This document shows, piece after piece, positions 9,496 through 17,674 of a DNA stretch of 64,000 bases; position 1 is the first letter of the stretch, and each line of letters begins with the position of its first letter. The stretch spans positions 2,597,501-2,661,500 of the forward strand of contig NZ_CP054840.1 in the NCBI RefSeq assembly GCF_013363755.1, in the 5' to 3' direction. The translations under genes were made by a program, and so were the position numbers. This DNA is from Comamonas antarctica (GTDB lineage Bacteria > Pseudomonadota > Gammaproteobacteria > Burkholderiales > Burkholderiaceae_C). The notes below the pieces were generated by a model that searched no databases, had not been told where the DNA came from, and saw nothing but the letters and a program-made list of their open reading frames with translations.

Positions 9496-9975
9496 GTGAA
9501 CATTTCCTACCGCGCCACTGTTTCCGTGCTTGCCATGACCTGCGCTGCCCTGCTGGCACCCAGCCTGGCACACGCCAAACGCATGGGCGGCTCCAAGTCC
9601 GTGCGTCCCGCGACCATTGGCCGCACGGCCCCTGCGCCGGCACCGGTGGCAGCGCCTACGGCTGCCGCACGTCCGGCTCCGGCCGCCACGCCGGCAGCCG
9701 CCGCTCCGGCCGCACCTGCTGCAGCGGCAGCGCCCGCAGCCGCCGCAGCGCCCGTGCGCAGCGGCCCGGGCATGATGGGCACCATGGGCGCGGCCGCGGT
9801 TGGCGCCGTGGCCGGCAGCATGGTCGGCAACGCCATTGCCGGCCCCTCGGGCGACAAGGCGGCGGAAGCCAAGGCCGCCGAAGCCAAGGCAGCAGAAGCC
9901 GAGGCCGCCGACCTGCAACGCAAGGCCGACGAAGCCAAGGCCAAGGCCGAAGCCGCACGCGCTGCGGTGAAGTAA
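9496..9975 (+). CDS. Secreted Ala/Pro-rich protein with glycine zipper
   Basis: Hypothetical envelope protein of 159 residues starting at a GTG, chosen because GAGGAA precedes it by 6-10 bases and it opens a clear signal peptide (cleavage near SLAHA, residue 27). The mature protein has a long Ala/Pro low-complexity linker (about 45-88), a glycine-zipper-like segment MMGTMGAAAVGAVAGSMVG (about 93-115), and a C-terminal coiled-coil-like tail with three imperfect KAAEA repeats. Such architecture suggests anchoring in or spanning the envelope, but no function is known. A strong terminator follows. No operon partner is visible. Confidence 0.75.
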   Translation: MNISYRATVSVLAMTCAALLAPSLAHAKRMGGSKSVRPATIGRTAPAPAPVAAPTAAARPAPAATPAAAAPAAPAAAAAPAAAAAPVRSGPGMMGTMGAAAVGAVAGSMVGNAIAGPSGDKAAEAKAAEAKAAEAEAADLQRKADEAKAKAEAARAAVK

Positions 9976-10012
9976 ACCGGTGTCCGGGCTTGACCCGGAC
10001 ATGCCAAACGAA

Positions 10013-10037
10013 ACGGAGCCTCAGGGCTCCGTTTTTT
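10013..10037 (+). terminator. Rho-independent terminator
   Basis: Inverted repeat ACGGAGCC / GGCTCCGT with a TCAG loop, followed by six T residues; it lies 38 bases after the stop of the secreted Ala-rich protein. Confidence 0.9.
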
Positions 10038-10089
10038 GTGGGCGGGGGTCGCGTCCAATGCTCTTTTCACGCACTGTTCCCCACGCCAC

Positions 10090-10299
10090 TCACCTTCTCA
10101 ACGGCTCCAGCAAATGCGCGAGCCCGTTGTGGTCGAGCTCATACATCAGCGCCAGCAGCCGCCCCAGGTCTCCGCGCGGAAATCCTTCGCGTGCCATCCA
10201 CATCAGGTAGTGGCCGGGCAGATCGGCAATGCAGCGGCCCTGGTATTTGCCATAGGGCATCTGCACGGTGAGAAGGCGCTGAAGTTGTTCCGAGTCCAT
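10090..10299 (-). CDS. DUF3820 family protein
   Basis: Small cytoplasmic protein of 69 residues. The core MPYGKYQGRCIADLPGHYLMWMAREGFP matches the DUF3820 family (the pattern is a glycine/lysine loop followed by an aromatic helix); members have been called quorum-sensing-regulated virulence factors but the biochemical role is unknown. It starts 14 bases after the monooxygenase stop on the same strand, so it is probably the last gene of the riboswitch-controlled corrinoid uptake operon. That would be an unusual context for the family. Confidence 0.8.
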   Translation of the reverse strand: MDSEQLQRLLTVQMPYGKYQGRCIADLPGHYLMWMAREGFPRGDLGRLLALMYELDHNGLAHLLEPLRR

Positions 10300-10313
10300 T
10301 CCGGGATTGTGCT

Positions 10314-11327
10314 TCAGCCCGTGGCAGCGCCGCGCAAAGCCGGCAGCACCTGCTGCGCGAACAGCTGCATGGCGGCCAGCGCGGCCTCATTGCTCCACAG
10401 CCCGTTGGCATTGAACACGCAGCGCAGGCTGCCGATGCCCGTGCGCATCTGCAGCGCGCGGATCTGCGCATGGCATTGCTCCGGCGTGCCATGGATGAAC
10501 TGCTCGCGCAGCAGCTTGGCCCTGTCGATCGGCGGCACATCGGCCGGGAGCACGCCGCGCTTGCCGGCGTAATAGATACGGCGCGCATGGAGCTTGTCCC
10601 AGAGGCCGTCCAGCTGCTGCTGCACCTGGGCTGCATTGGCGCCAATGCAGACATAGCGCGCCAGCGACGAACGCGCCAGCAGCGCGGAGACGTCGGCGCC
10701 CTGCTGCGCGGCCAGGCCCGCCAGCCGCTCCAGTTGCGCACCCTCGGGCGGCTCCAGGCTCAGCAGCAGGGGCAGGTCTTCGGCCAGTGCAAAGCCCAGG
10801 GTTTCGGGGGTCGAGCCGGCGACGTAGACCGGCGGATGGGGCCGCTGCACGGGCCGCGCCATCAGCTGGCGGGGCGCGAAATTCCACAGCGTGCCGTCCG
10901 ATGCCACGCTATCGCCACGCAAGGCATTGCGCAGCAGCCGCGCGCCCTGCTCGAAGCGCGCGCGCGTGCTCGCGGAATCGATTTCAAGGCATTCCAGCGA
11001 CGCCGGTTCGGTGCCGCGGCCTATGCCCACGTCGATGCGTCCGCCGCTCTGGAAGTCGAGCTGCGCGATCTCCTCGGCCAGCATCAGCGGGTGGTGCAGC
11101 GGCAGCACCAGCACCGCCGTGCCCACGCGCAGCCGCTCGGTGCGTGCCAGCAGCGCGGCCGCCAGCAGCAGCGGCGACGGGTAGGGCCAGTCGCTTTGCG
11201 GCACGCGAAACTCGCTGAACCATACGCCGTCGTAGCCCCAGCGATCGGCCTGCTCGAAGATCGCCGCAAAGGCCCGGGCATCGCCCGCCATGGCCTCGCG
11301 CGTCCAGCCGGCGATGTCAATGCGCAT
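10314..11327 (-). CDS. LLM-class flavin-dependent oxidoreductase
   Basis: Luciferase-like monooxygenase of 337 residues, a TIM-barrel enzyme expected to use reduced FMN (F420 is less likely in a betaproteobacterium). Family features are MRIDIAGW at the start, WGYDGVWFSEFRVPQSDWPYPSP, LRVGTAVLVLPLHHPLMLAEEIAQLD and GGRIDVGIGRG. The ATG at 11327 is fixed by an AGGAGG site five bases upstream, which lies inside the end of the ABC ATPase gene; the two genes overlap by 11 bases. It is therefore translated with the corrinoid uptake genes. Substrate unknown. A link to B12 or lower-ligand chemistry is speculation from context only. Confidence 0.88.
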   Translation of the reverse strand: MRIDIAGWTREAMAGDARAFAAIFEQADRWGYDGVWFSEFRVPQSDWPYPSPLLLAAALLARTERLRVGTAVLVLPLHHPLMLAEEIAQLDFQSGGRIDVGIGRGTEPASLECLEIDSASTRARFEQGARLLRNALRGDSVASDGTLWNFAPRQLMARPVQRPHPPVYVAGSTPETLGFALAEDLPLLLSLEPPEGAQLERLAGLAAQQGADVSALLARSSLARYVCIGANAAQVQQQLDGLWDKLHARRIYYAGKRGVLPADVPPIDRAKLLREQFIHGTPEQCHAQIRALQMRTGIGSLRCVFNANGLWSNEAALAAMQLFAQQVLPALRGAATG

Positions 11328-12060
11328 TGGAATCCTCCTGGCTGCGCGCCCGCAGCAGCGTGTGGGGCGGCACCGCGATGCGCTCGAAATGCACGCCAAA
11401 CACGGCATCGAGCCGCGGGTCCTGCAGCAGTTCGGAGGGCGCGCCATCCAGGGCCACGCGGCCCTGCTGCATGACGATCACGCGCTCGAAGCATTCAAAG
11501 GCCAGGTCGAGATCGTGCATCGCCACCACCACCAGGTGTTCGCGCCCGCGCCGCGCGAGCGCCTGCACCAAAGCCAGCCGGTGCTGCACATCGAGCGCCG
11601 CGCCCGGCTCGTCGGCCAGCAGCAGCGGCGGATCGGTGGCCAGCACCGCGGCCAGCATGCCGCGCGCGCGCTCGCCGCCCGACAGCGTGCTCCAGCGCCG
11701 CTGCGCCAGCGGCTGCAGCCCGGCGCGCGCCAGCACCGGCGCCGCATCCGGCACGCGCATCTGCACCAGTTCATGCAGCGTCACATCCCAATGCGGCTCG
11801 AAGCGCTGGGGCATGTAGCCAATATGCGCGGCGCGCGCGGCGACGCCCATTGCCCGCAGCGGCGCGCCCTGCAGTTGCACGCCACCCCGGTCCGGCAACA
11901 ACTGCCCGGCCAGCACATGCAGCAGCGTGGACTTGCCCGCGCCATTGGGCCCGACCAGCGCCACCGCGCCGCGCTGCGGCAAATCGAGCGCAATGCCGTC
12001 GAGCAGGCGGCGTCCCTGGCGTTCCACGCACAGGCCCGCAGCGGTCAGCATGGGAGTCAT
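11317..12060 (-). CDS. btuD: ABC transporter ATPase, corrinoid/siderophore type (BtuD-like)
   Basis: ATP-binding subunit of 247 residues for a FecCD-type importer. Walker [10 protein letters not shown] at residues 37-45, signature TLSGGERARG, Walker B LLLADEP and an H-loop histidine in AMHDLD are all intact. The start ATG (12060) overlaps the permease stop by four bases (ATGA), indicating translational coupling. With the preceding permease, binding protein and TonB receptor, and the cobalamin riboswitch in front, cobalamin or another corrinoid is the best-supported substrate. Without the riboswitch an iron-siderophore role would be equally likely. Confidence 0.88.
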   Translation of the reverse strand: MTPMLTAAGLCVERQGRRLLDGIALDLPQRGAVALVGPNGAGKSTLLHVLAGQLLPDRGGVQLQGAPLRAMGVAARAAHIGYMPQRFEPHWDVTLHELVQMRVPDAAPVLARAGLQPLAQRRWSTLSGGERARGMLAAVLATDPPLLLADEPGAALDVQHRLALVQALARRGREHLVVVAMHDLDLAFECFERVIVMQQGRVALDGAPSELLQDPRLDAVFGVHFERIAVPPHTLLRARSQEDSNAH

Positions 12061-13052
12061 GCGCGGCCTCCATGCGCGCGCAGCCGACGCGCCAGCAGCA
12101 CGATGAAAAACGGCCCGCCGGCCACGGCGGTGATCAGGCCCAGCGGCACCTCGGCCGGCGGCAGCACGCTGCGCGCCAGCGCATCGGCCAGCGCCACGAC
12201 GACCGCCCCCGCCAGCGCGCTGGCCGGCAGCACGCGGCGGTGCAGCGGGCCGACCCACCAGCGCGCGATATGCGGCGCGGCCAGGCCGACGAATGCCACC
12301 AGGCCGCCATAGGCCACGGCCGCCGCCACCACCAGCGAACCCAGCAGCACGGCGCGCGGCACGAAGCGCGCGACATCGAGTCCGAAGGATTGCGCCGTGG
12401 CATCGCCCAGGCCCAGCAGATCGAGCCCGCGCGCCAGCGCCTGCGTGCCCGCGAGGCAGCCCAGCGTGATCAGCGCCAGCCAGCCCAGCCCGCTCCAGCC
12501 GGGAGTCTGGATTCCGCCCAGCACCCAGCTCATCACGACCTGCAGGCTCACGGTTTCATCGGACAGCGCCAGCATCAGAAACGAGCGGATCGCGCCCAGC
12601 ATCGCCGCCATCGCCACGCCGGCCAGCAGCATGCCCGCGGCATCGAGCGCGCCCGCGACGCGCGCCACGCCCAGCACCAGCAGCGTCGAGCCCCAGGCGC
12701 CCGCGAATGCCAGCAGCGGCAGCAGCCACGACTGCGGCAGGCCCAGCGGCACCAGCAGCGCCACCGTGGCACCCAGCGCCGCGCCGCCCGAAGCGCCCAG
12801 CAGATAGGGTTCGGCCAGCGGATTGCGGAACACGCCCTGGAATACCGCACCCGACAACCCGAGCAACGCGCCGACGCAGGCGGCGGCCAGCACGCGCGGC
12901 ACGCGCCATTCCCACAGCAGGCGCGCGCGCAGCGTGTCGCGCTCGGCGAATGCACTCCAGATCTGCGCGGGCGCGGCCCATTCGTGCCCGGCACACACGC
13001 CCAGCGCCAGGGCCAACACCAGCAGCGCCCACGCGGGCCACCATGACTTCAT
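12057..13052 (-). CDS. btuC: FecCD/BtuC-family ABC permease
   Basis: Inner-membrane permease of 331 residues with about ten hydrophobic segments. Family signatures include RVPRVLAAACVGALLGLSG, QGVFRNPLAEPYLLGASGGA and GLVAFVGLAAPHIAR. It would form the translocation channel of a BtuCDF-type importer that receives corrinoid from the periplasmic binding protein. Start (13052) and stop (12057) both overlap neighbours by four bases, so it sits in the middle of a tightly coupled operon. Confidence 0.9.
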   Translation of the reverse strand: MKSWWPAWALLVLALALGVCAGHEWAAPAQIWSAFAERDTLRARLLWEWRVPRVLAAACVGALLGLSGAVFQGVFRNPLAEPYLLGASGGAALGATVALLVPLGLPQSWLLPLLAFAGAWGSTLLVLGVARVAGALDAAGMLLAGVAMAAMLGAIRSFLMLALSDETVSLQVVMSWVLGGIQTPGWSGLGWLALITLGCLAGTQALARGLDLLGLGDATAQSFGLDVARFVPRAVLLGSLVVAAAVAYGGLVAFVGLAAPHIARWWVGPLHRRVLPASALAGAVVVALADALARSVLPPAEVPLGLITAVAGGPFFIVLLARRLRAHGGRA

Positions 13053-14005
13053 GTCCAGCCTTTCCGCTGCAGCTGCAGCACCTGGCGCGCGAGCGATTCG
13101 ATGCCATCGAAGGTGCGCGGTCCAGGGATCAGGAATTCAGCGCGCGACACCGTGATCGCGCGCTGCGCGCGCACCGCGCGCATGTCGCGCCAGCCCGGGC
13201 GGCGCACGAGTTCGTCCAGCCCGGCCTGCGTGCCGGCAAACAGCAGCAAGTCGGGATCGGCCGCCAGCGCCGCCTCGGGCGAGACCTGGGCCAGCGCGCC
13301 GATGCCGGGCAGGGCCGGCTGCGTGCCCGCGCGCAGCATCGCCTCGTGGGTATAGGTGCCCGGACGCGCGACCAGCAGCATGCCGTTGCCCATGCGCCCG
13401 GTGATCATCAGGCTGCGCGGCGCGGCGTGGCCCGGTTGCGCCAGGCCCTGGTCCACGGCGCGCAGGCGCTGCGCCAGTGCGCCGGCCAGCGCTTCGCCCC
13501 GCGCCTCGACGCCCGCGGCCTGCGCCACCAGGCGCACATTGCCCATCACCTCGTCCAGGCTGCGGCTCAGCAGCACCATGACCGGCACGCCGATGCGCTC
13601 CATGGGATCGACCAATTGGTGCGCGGCCTGGCGCGCAGGCGTGACGATCACCAGATCGGGCCGCTGCGCCACCACCGCATCGACCGAGAAGCCCAGCCGC
13701 CCGCCGACGCGCGGCAGCGCCGCCACTTCCGGCGGAAAGCGCGTGTACTCCTCGACACCAACGATGCGATCCACCAGTCCCAGCGCCGCGACCAGCTCGG
13801 TGTTGGACGAGAAGATCGTGACGATGCGCTGCGCGGGCCGCGCCAGCCGCAGCTCGCGCCCCAGCGCATCGCGCAGGCGGATGGGTGCGGCAGCGGGCGC
13901 CGACGCCGCGGCCCGCGGCCGTCCGGGAAGCGCAGCCAGGCCCAGCGCCGCGCCGGCTTGCAGCAGCGCGCGCCGATCAGGCAGCGCAGTGGCAGTGCGT
14001 GGCAT
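13049..14005 (-). CDS. btuF: Periplasmic corrinoid-binding protein (BtuF-like)
   Basis: Class III periplasmic binding protein of 318 residues with a twin-arginine-like leader (PDRRALLQAGAALGLAALPG). The mature domain shows the usual start ARPAQRIVTIFSSNTELVAALG, then VGVEEYTRFPPEV, RVGGRLGFSVDAVVAQRPDLVIV, and a second lobe with MITGRMGNGMLLVARPG and YTHEAMLRAGT. Two lobes joined by a long helix are typical of BtuF/FhuD. It starts five bases after the receptor stop and overlaps the permease start by four bases. Ligand assignment rests on the riboswitch and gene order. Confidence 0.85.
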   Translation of the reverse strand: MPRTATALPDRRALLQAGAALGLAALPGRPRAAASAPAAAPIRLRDALGRELRLARPAQRIVTIFSSNTELVAALGLVDRIVGVEEYTRFPPEVAALPRVGGRLGFSVDAVVAQRPDLVIVTPARQAAHQLVDPMERIGVPVMVLLSRSLDEVMGNVRLVAQAAGVEARGEALAGALAQRLRAVDQGLAQPGHAAPRSLMITGRMGNGMLLVARPGTYTHEAMLRAGTQPALPGIGALAQVSPEAALAADPDLLLFAGTQAGLDELVRRPGWRDMRAVRAQRAITVSRAEFLIPGPRTFDGIESLARQVLQLQRKGWT

Positions 14006-14010
14006 GGTCG

Positions 14011-16197
14011 TCAGAAGTCCGCCTGCAGCCCGACCAGCCACTCGCGCCCTGGCATCGAGGTGCCGCAGCCGCCGTTCTGGAAGATGGGATTGGCGATGCA
14101 GGGCCGCTGGTCCAATGCAATGAAGATCGGATGGCGGTTCAGGTCGAACAGGTTGTTGATGCCCGCGAACAGCTTCACGCCGCGGCTCAGGCGGTACTCG
14201 CCGCGCAGGTTCCATACCGTGAACGCGCCCTTGCGGTGGATGAACGTGCTGCTCGGCTCGCCTTGCGGGATCAGCAGGTTTTCCTCGGTGTCGTACCACA
14301 TCGGCCCGCGCAGCAGCGCCGTGAGCTGCGCGCTCCAGTCGCCGGCATTGCGGTCCGCGCCACGTGCCAGGCGCAGGCCGGCCGCGGCCTCGTACTGGTA
14401 CATGCGCTGCACGCGGTCGGTGTTGGCAGAAGCCGCCGCGCCCTGGTCCTTCATCGTGAAGTGGTAGTAGCCATTGCCGAACGCGCTGAGCGTGGCGCCG
14501 CCCGCCAGTCGGCCAAGATCGCCGTTGGCGCTCAGTTCGAGCCCGCGCGCCACGATGTCGGCGGCGTTGTTGGCGTAGTCCGAGGTATTGGTGCTCGGGC
14601 CGCGCGAGACGGTGATGATGCGGTCGGAGATCGTGTTCTGGAACAGCGCGGCATCGACGCGCCACGCCGCCTGGCGCAGCGTGGTGCCGACTTCGAACTG
14701 GCGGCTTGATTCCGGCTTCAGGTTCGGGTTGCCGAAGCTGCGCCCGCCGCCCACGGCCGTGAAATCGGCCGACAGTTCGCTGGCCGTCGGCGCGCGAAAA
14801 CCGGTCGAGGCACTGGCGCGCAGCGCCCAGGCGTCATTGACCTTCCAGGTCGCGCCGGTCGACCAGGTGGTCTGGTCGTAGTCGCGCGCCGTGGTCAGCG
14901 CCGCCGCCACATTGGGCGTCTGGTCGAAGCGCGTCTCGCCCCAGGTCTTGCGCACGCCGGCGCGCAGCGTCAGGCGGTTGTCGAGAAAGGTCTGCGCATC
15001 CTCGAGATACAGCGCATGCGTGTGCTCGGTCTGGTTGTTGTCATAGGGCGCGACCTGGCCCGCGGGTCCGCCGGGCATGGCCACGCGCTCGCGCTCGGAG
15101 CGCAGCCGGTTCTTTTCATAGTCGAAGCCCAGCAGCAGGTCGTTCGTGTCGGACAGGCGCAGTCGCGGCTGCAGCCGCAGGCCGGCCGCGTCGAGCTTGC
15201 GCAGGTTGTAGTCGCGCGCGGTGCCGGGCACGGCCGCCGTGCCCGACCTGATCACCGGCGAGGCCCAGTTGAATTCATCCACGTCCTCGAAGGTGTAGAG
15301 ATGCGCCAGCCAGCTCACGCGCCCGCCGGGCAGGCCGCCTTCGTAGCGCAGGTCGGCCGAGCGGTTGTCGCGGTTGTCGCGGCTGTAGATGTTGGCGCCC
15401 GAGCCGCGGAAACCAGCGTTGTAGATGCCGTCCGTGCGCAGCTGCAGCTCGATGCGGTGCAGGTCGGCCAGTTGCCAGCCCAGCGCGCCGGCCGCGCCGC
15501 GGCGCTTGTAGCTGGTGTTCTTCAGTTCGCCGCCGCCGCTGCCCGAGCTGTAGTCGTCGCGCCCGCCGAGGTTGGCGCCCAGATACCAGTCCCAGCGCTC
15601 GTCGGCGCCGCCGAGCTGCGCGTCCGCGCGCCACAGCCCGGCACTGCCGCCGGCCACCGATGCGCGATTGCCGCCGCCACTGGCGCCGGTGCGCAGGATG
15701 ATATTGATCACGCCGCCCATGTTCTGGCTGCCATAGACCACCGAGCCCGGGCCGCGCACGATCTCGATGCGCTCCACATCCGACAGGCTCAGTTTCGACA
15801 GGTTGGCCGTGCCCGCGCGCCGGCCGTTGAGCAAGACCGCAACCTGGCCGCGGTAGTCGCGGCCCTGGCCGTCGGTGGCCGCGCCGCGCAGGTTCATCGA
15901 GGTCTGCGCGGCGGTCCATTCACTGAGAAAGCCCACCGCATGCTCGGCCAACAGGTCGGTGACCGATTGCGCCGACGAACGCTCGATATCGGCGCGCTCG
16001 ATGGTCTGGGTGGTGGCGGCAATGCGCGAGCGCTCTTCGGGACGCGCGGTGGCGGTGACGAACACCTCGCCCAGCGCGGCCGCCTGAGGCGCGGCGGCCT
16101 GGGCGGCGCCGGCCAGCAGGCTCAGCGCGATGGCGGGCGAAAGAGAGAATGAGCGGGCGGCGCGGCCACGTGCCGGCCGCGATCGGTAGGATTGCAT
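14011..16197 (-). CDS. TonB-dependent outer-membrane receptor, probable corrinoid receptor
   Basis: Outer-membrane beta-barrel receptor of 728 residues. A signal peptide (about 1-35, ending AAQAAAP) is followed by a TonB-box-like GEVFVTATA, the plug domain with RGAATDGQG, VAVLLNGRRAG, IEIVRGPGSVVYGSQNMGGVINI, and a barrel of about 550 residues. The C-terminus is LVGLQADF, ending in the expected aromatic residue. A cobalamin riboswitch lies upstream. Its sequence differs clearly from the second receptor at 39.6-41.5 kb, so the two may take different corrinoids. A siderophore role cannot be excluded by the protein alone. Confidence 0.88.
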   Translation of the reverse strand: MQSYRSRPARGRAARSFSLSPAIALSLLAGAAQAAAPQAAALGEVFVTATARPEERSRIAATTQTIERADIERSSAQSVTDLLAEHAVGFLSEWTAAQTSMNLRGAATDGQGRDYRGQVAVLLNGRRAGTANLSKLSLSDVERIEIVRGPGSVVYGSQNMGGVINIILRTGASGGGNRASVAGGSAGLWRADAQLGGADERWDWYLGANLGGRDDYSSGSGGGELKNTSYKRRGAAGALGWQLADLHRIELQLRTDGIYNAGFRGSGANIYSRDNRDNRSADLRYEGGLPGGRVSWLAHLYTFEDVDEFNWASPVIRSGTAAVPGTARDYNLRKLDAAGLRLQPRLRLSDTNDLLLGFDYEKNRLRSERERVAMPGGPAGQVAPYDNNQTEHTHALYLEDAQTFLDNRLTLRAGVRKTWGETRFDQTPNVAAALTTARDYDQTTWSTGATWKVNDAWALRASASTGFRAPTASELSADFTAVGGGRSFGNPNLKPESSRQFEVGTTLRQAAWRVDAALFQNTISDRIITVSRGPSTNTSDYANNAADIVARGLELSANGDLGRLAGGATLSAFGNGYYHFTMKDQGAAASANTDRVQRMYQYEAAAGLRLARGADRNAGDWSAQLTALLRGPMWYDTEENLLIPQGEPSSTFIHRKGAFTVWNLRGEYRLSRGVKLFAGINNLFDLNRHPIFIALDQRPCIANPIFQNGGCGTSMPGREWLVGLQADF

Positions 16198-16215
16198 GGG
16201 ATGATTTCAAGGCGC

Positions 16216-16237
16216 GGCTTCGCTCACCCGCGAAGCC
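16216..16237 (-). promoter_or_regulatory. Hairpin in receptor leader, possible riboswitch expression platform
   Basis: GGCTTCGC and GCGAAGCC form an eight-pair stem 19 bases before the receptor ATG. Its position close to the start codon fits a translation-controlling expression platform, but no anti-stem pairing was worked out. Confidence 0.4.
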
Positions 16238-16364
16238 CAGGGACCAAAAACCACCGCGGCAGCACGCTTGCAAGAACGCAGGCACAAGCGGGCCGCGCCC
16301 CTGCGCGCACCCAAGCCAGCATGCCTGCCCAGACATGCGCACTCCCGCGGCGTCCGAAGCGATC

Positions 16365-16600
16365 GCAAAGGCCGGCATCCGGGCTTGCGAAACGCCGCGG
16401 GCTGTCGATTGACAGCACTGCGGCTCAGCCCTCGCCTTCCCACGCGCCAGGGCACGCAGTGACTGCCGGTCGGCTGCGACCAGCGTGAGGACCTGAGATT
16501 TCGCCTACCGTTGCGGGGGCAGCGCAGGAATTGCCGGCCGGACGGCCAGGCGCACCTGCTTATCGTTGAACCCTGAAACAGGGCACCTCTGGATCTGGGC
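16365..16600 (-). promoter_or_regulatory. Cobalamin riboswitch 1
   Basis: On the minus strand the leader contains, in order, AGGTGCC near 16586, the conserved core GCGCTGCCCCCGCAACGG (16508-16525), GTCACTG, GGGAAGGC, and the B12 box AAGCCCGGATGCCGGCC (16370-16386). The order and spacing are those of adenosylcobalamin-type riboswitches. It precedes the TonB receptor at 14.0-16.2 kb and probably represses the whole uptake operon when cobalamin is plentiful. The 5' portion is less canonical than in riboswitch 2: the usual GGGAA before the core is not evident. Confidence 0.9.
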
Positions 16601-16669
16601 GCCTTCTGGCGCCTGGCCGCGATTATCACGGAAAGACACACTTTCGCCCAGGACGAAATCGCGGCAGAC

Positions 16670-16828
16670 GACAGGATGGAAACGCCTGGATTGCATAAAA
16701 AACCACATTCTTATAACCAGAATGCTGTTTTTGCCGTTGGACTGTGGCGCATCCCACTAAACTACGGGCTGCGCGCCACAAGTTACGGCGCAGAGCGCCA
16801 TTGCAACTTCCCGAAGAAAGCCTTTGTC
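16670..16828 (+). promoter_or_regulatory. AT-rich promoter region of metQ-like gene
   Basis: A sharp drop in GC content, with an inverted repeat ATTCT-N7-AGAAT at about 16707-16723 in ATTCTTATAACCAGAAT. TTATAAC elements are common before sulfur-assimilation genes under CysB-type control in Burkholderiales; that link is inference. No SAM-riboswitch structure was recognised. Confidence 0.4.
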
Positions 16829-17617
16829 ATGCTGAAGAAAACCCTTTCCGCGATTGCTCTTGCCACCCTGGCGCTCACCGCCAATGCCGCCGATGTGGTG
16901 CTCAAGGTGGCAGCCACCGCCGTGCCGCACGCCGAGATCCTGAACCACGTCAAGCCGGCATTGCAAAAGCAAGGGGTCGAACTGCAGGTGCGCGAATTCA
17001 GCGACTATGTGCAGCCCAATGCCGCCGTCGAGGACAAGCAGCTGGACGCGAACTTCTTCCAGCACCAGCCCTACCTCGACAGCTACAACAAGGACCGCAA
17101 GAGCTCGCTCGTGGCCGTGCCGAACGGCAAGATCCATGTCGAGCCCTTCGGCGCCTATTCGCGCAAGGTCAAGAACGTCAAGGACCTCAAGGACGGCGCG
17201 ACCGTGGCCATCCCGAATGACCCGTCGAATGGCGGCCGCGCGCTGCTGCTGCTGGCCAAGCAGGGCTTGATCGAGCTCAAGGACCCGAAGAGCCTGACCC
17301 CCACGCCGCTGGACGTGGTGAAGAACCCGAAGAAGCTCAAGTTCCGCGAACTCGAGGCCCCGCTGCTGCCGCGCGCGCTGGCCGATGTGGACCTGGCGCT
17401 GATCAACACCAACTACGCGATCGAAGCCAAGCTCAACCCGACCAAGGATGCGCTGTTCATCGAAGGCAAGGATTCGCCCTACGCCAACATCGTCGCCGCG
17501 CGCAAGGACCGCGCCAACGACCCGGCGATCGCCAAGCTGATCCAGGCGCTGCATTCCGACGATGTGAAGAAGTTCCTCGCGGACAAGTACCAGGGCGCGG
17601 TCGTTCCCGCGTTCTGA
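16829..17617 (+). CDS. metQ: MetQ/NlpA-family methionine-binding protein
   Basis: Periplasmic solute-binding protein of 262 residues of the NlpA family, normally the D-/L-methionine receptor for the MetNI importer. The signal peptide is residues 1-20 (MLKKTLSAIALATLALTANA). Family motifs are VAATAVPHAEIL, DANFFQHQPYLD, VPNGKIHVEPFGAYS and NDPSNGGRALLLL. Unlike E. coli MetQ it has no lipobox cysteine at the cleavage site, so it looks like a free periplasmic protein. No metN or metI gene is adjacent; it is a single-gene unit ending at a strong terminator. The ligand could be methionine or a related sulfur compound. Confidence 0.85.
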   Translation: MLKKTLSAIALATLALTANAADVVLKVAATAVPHAEILNHVKPALQKQGVELQVREFSDYVQPNAAVEDKQLDANFFQHQPYLDSYNKDRKSSLVAVPNGKIHVEPFGAYSRKVKNVKDLKDGATVAIPNDPSNGGRALLLLAKQGLIELKDPKSLTPTPLDVVKNPKKLKFRELEAPLLPRALADVDLALINTNYAIEAKLNPTKDALFIEGKDSPYANIVAARKDRANDPAIAKLIQALHSDDVKKFLADKYQGAVVPAF

Positions 17618-17633
17618 ACCTTCTGACCGCACG

Positions 17634-17661
17634 AAAAGCGCTGCCCCGGCAGCGCTTTTTT
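17634..17661 (+). terminator. Rho-independent terminator
   Basis: GCGCTGCC / GGCAGCGC stem with flanking A and T runs (six T), 17 bases after the metQ-like stop. The A-run on the other side means it could also end the converging argO transcript. Confidence 0.9.
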
Positions 17662-17674
17662 CATGGCGCGGAGT

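Noticed and set aside
16670..16828. SAM riboswitch before the metQ-like gene
   Set aside because: No recognised SAM-I, SAM-II or SAM/SAH core; only an AT-rich promoter with a short inverted repeat.
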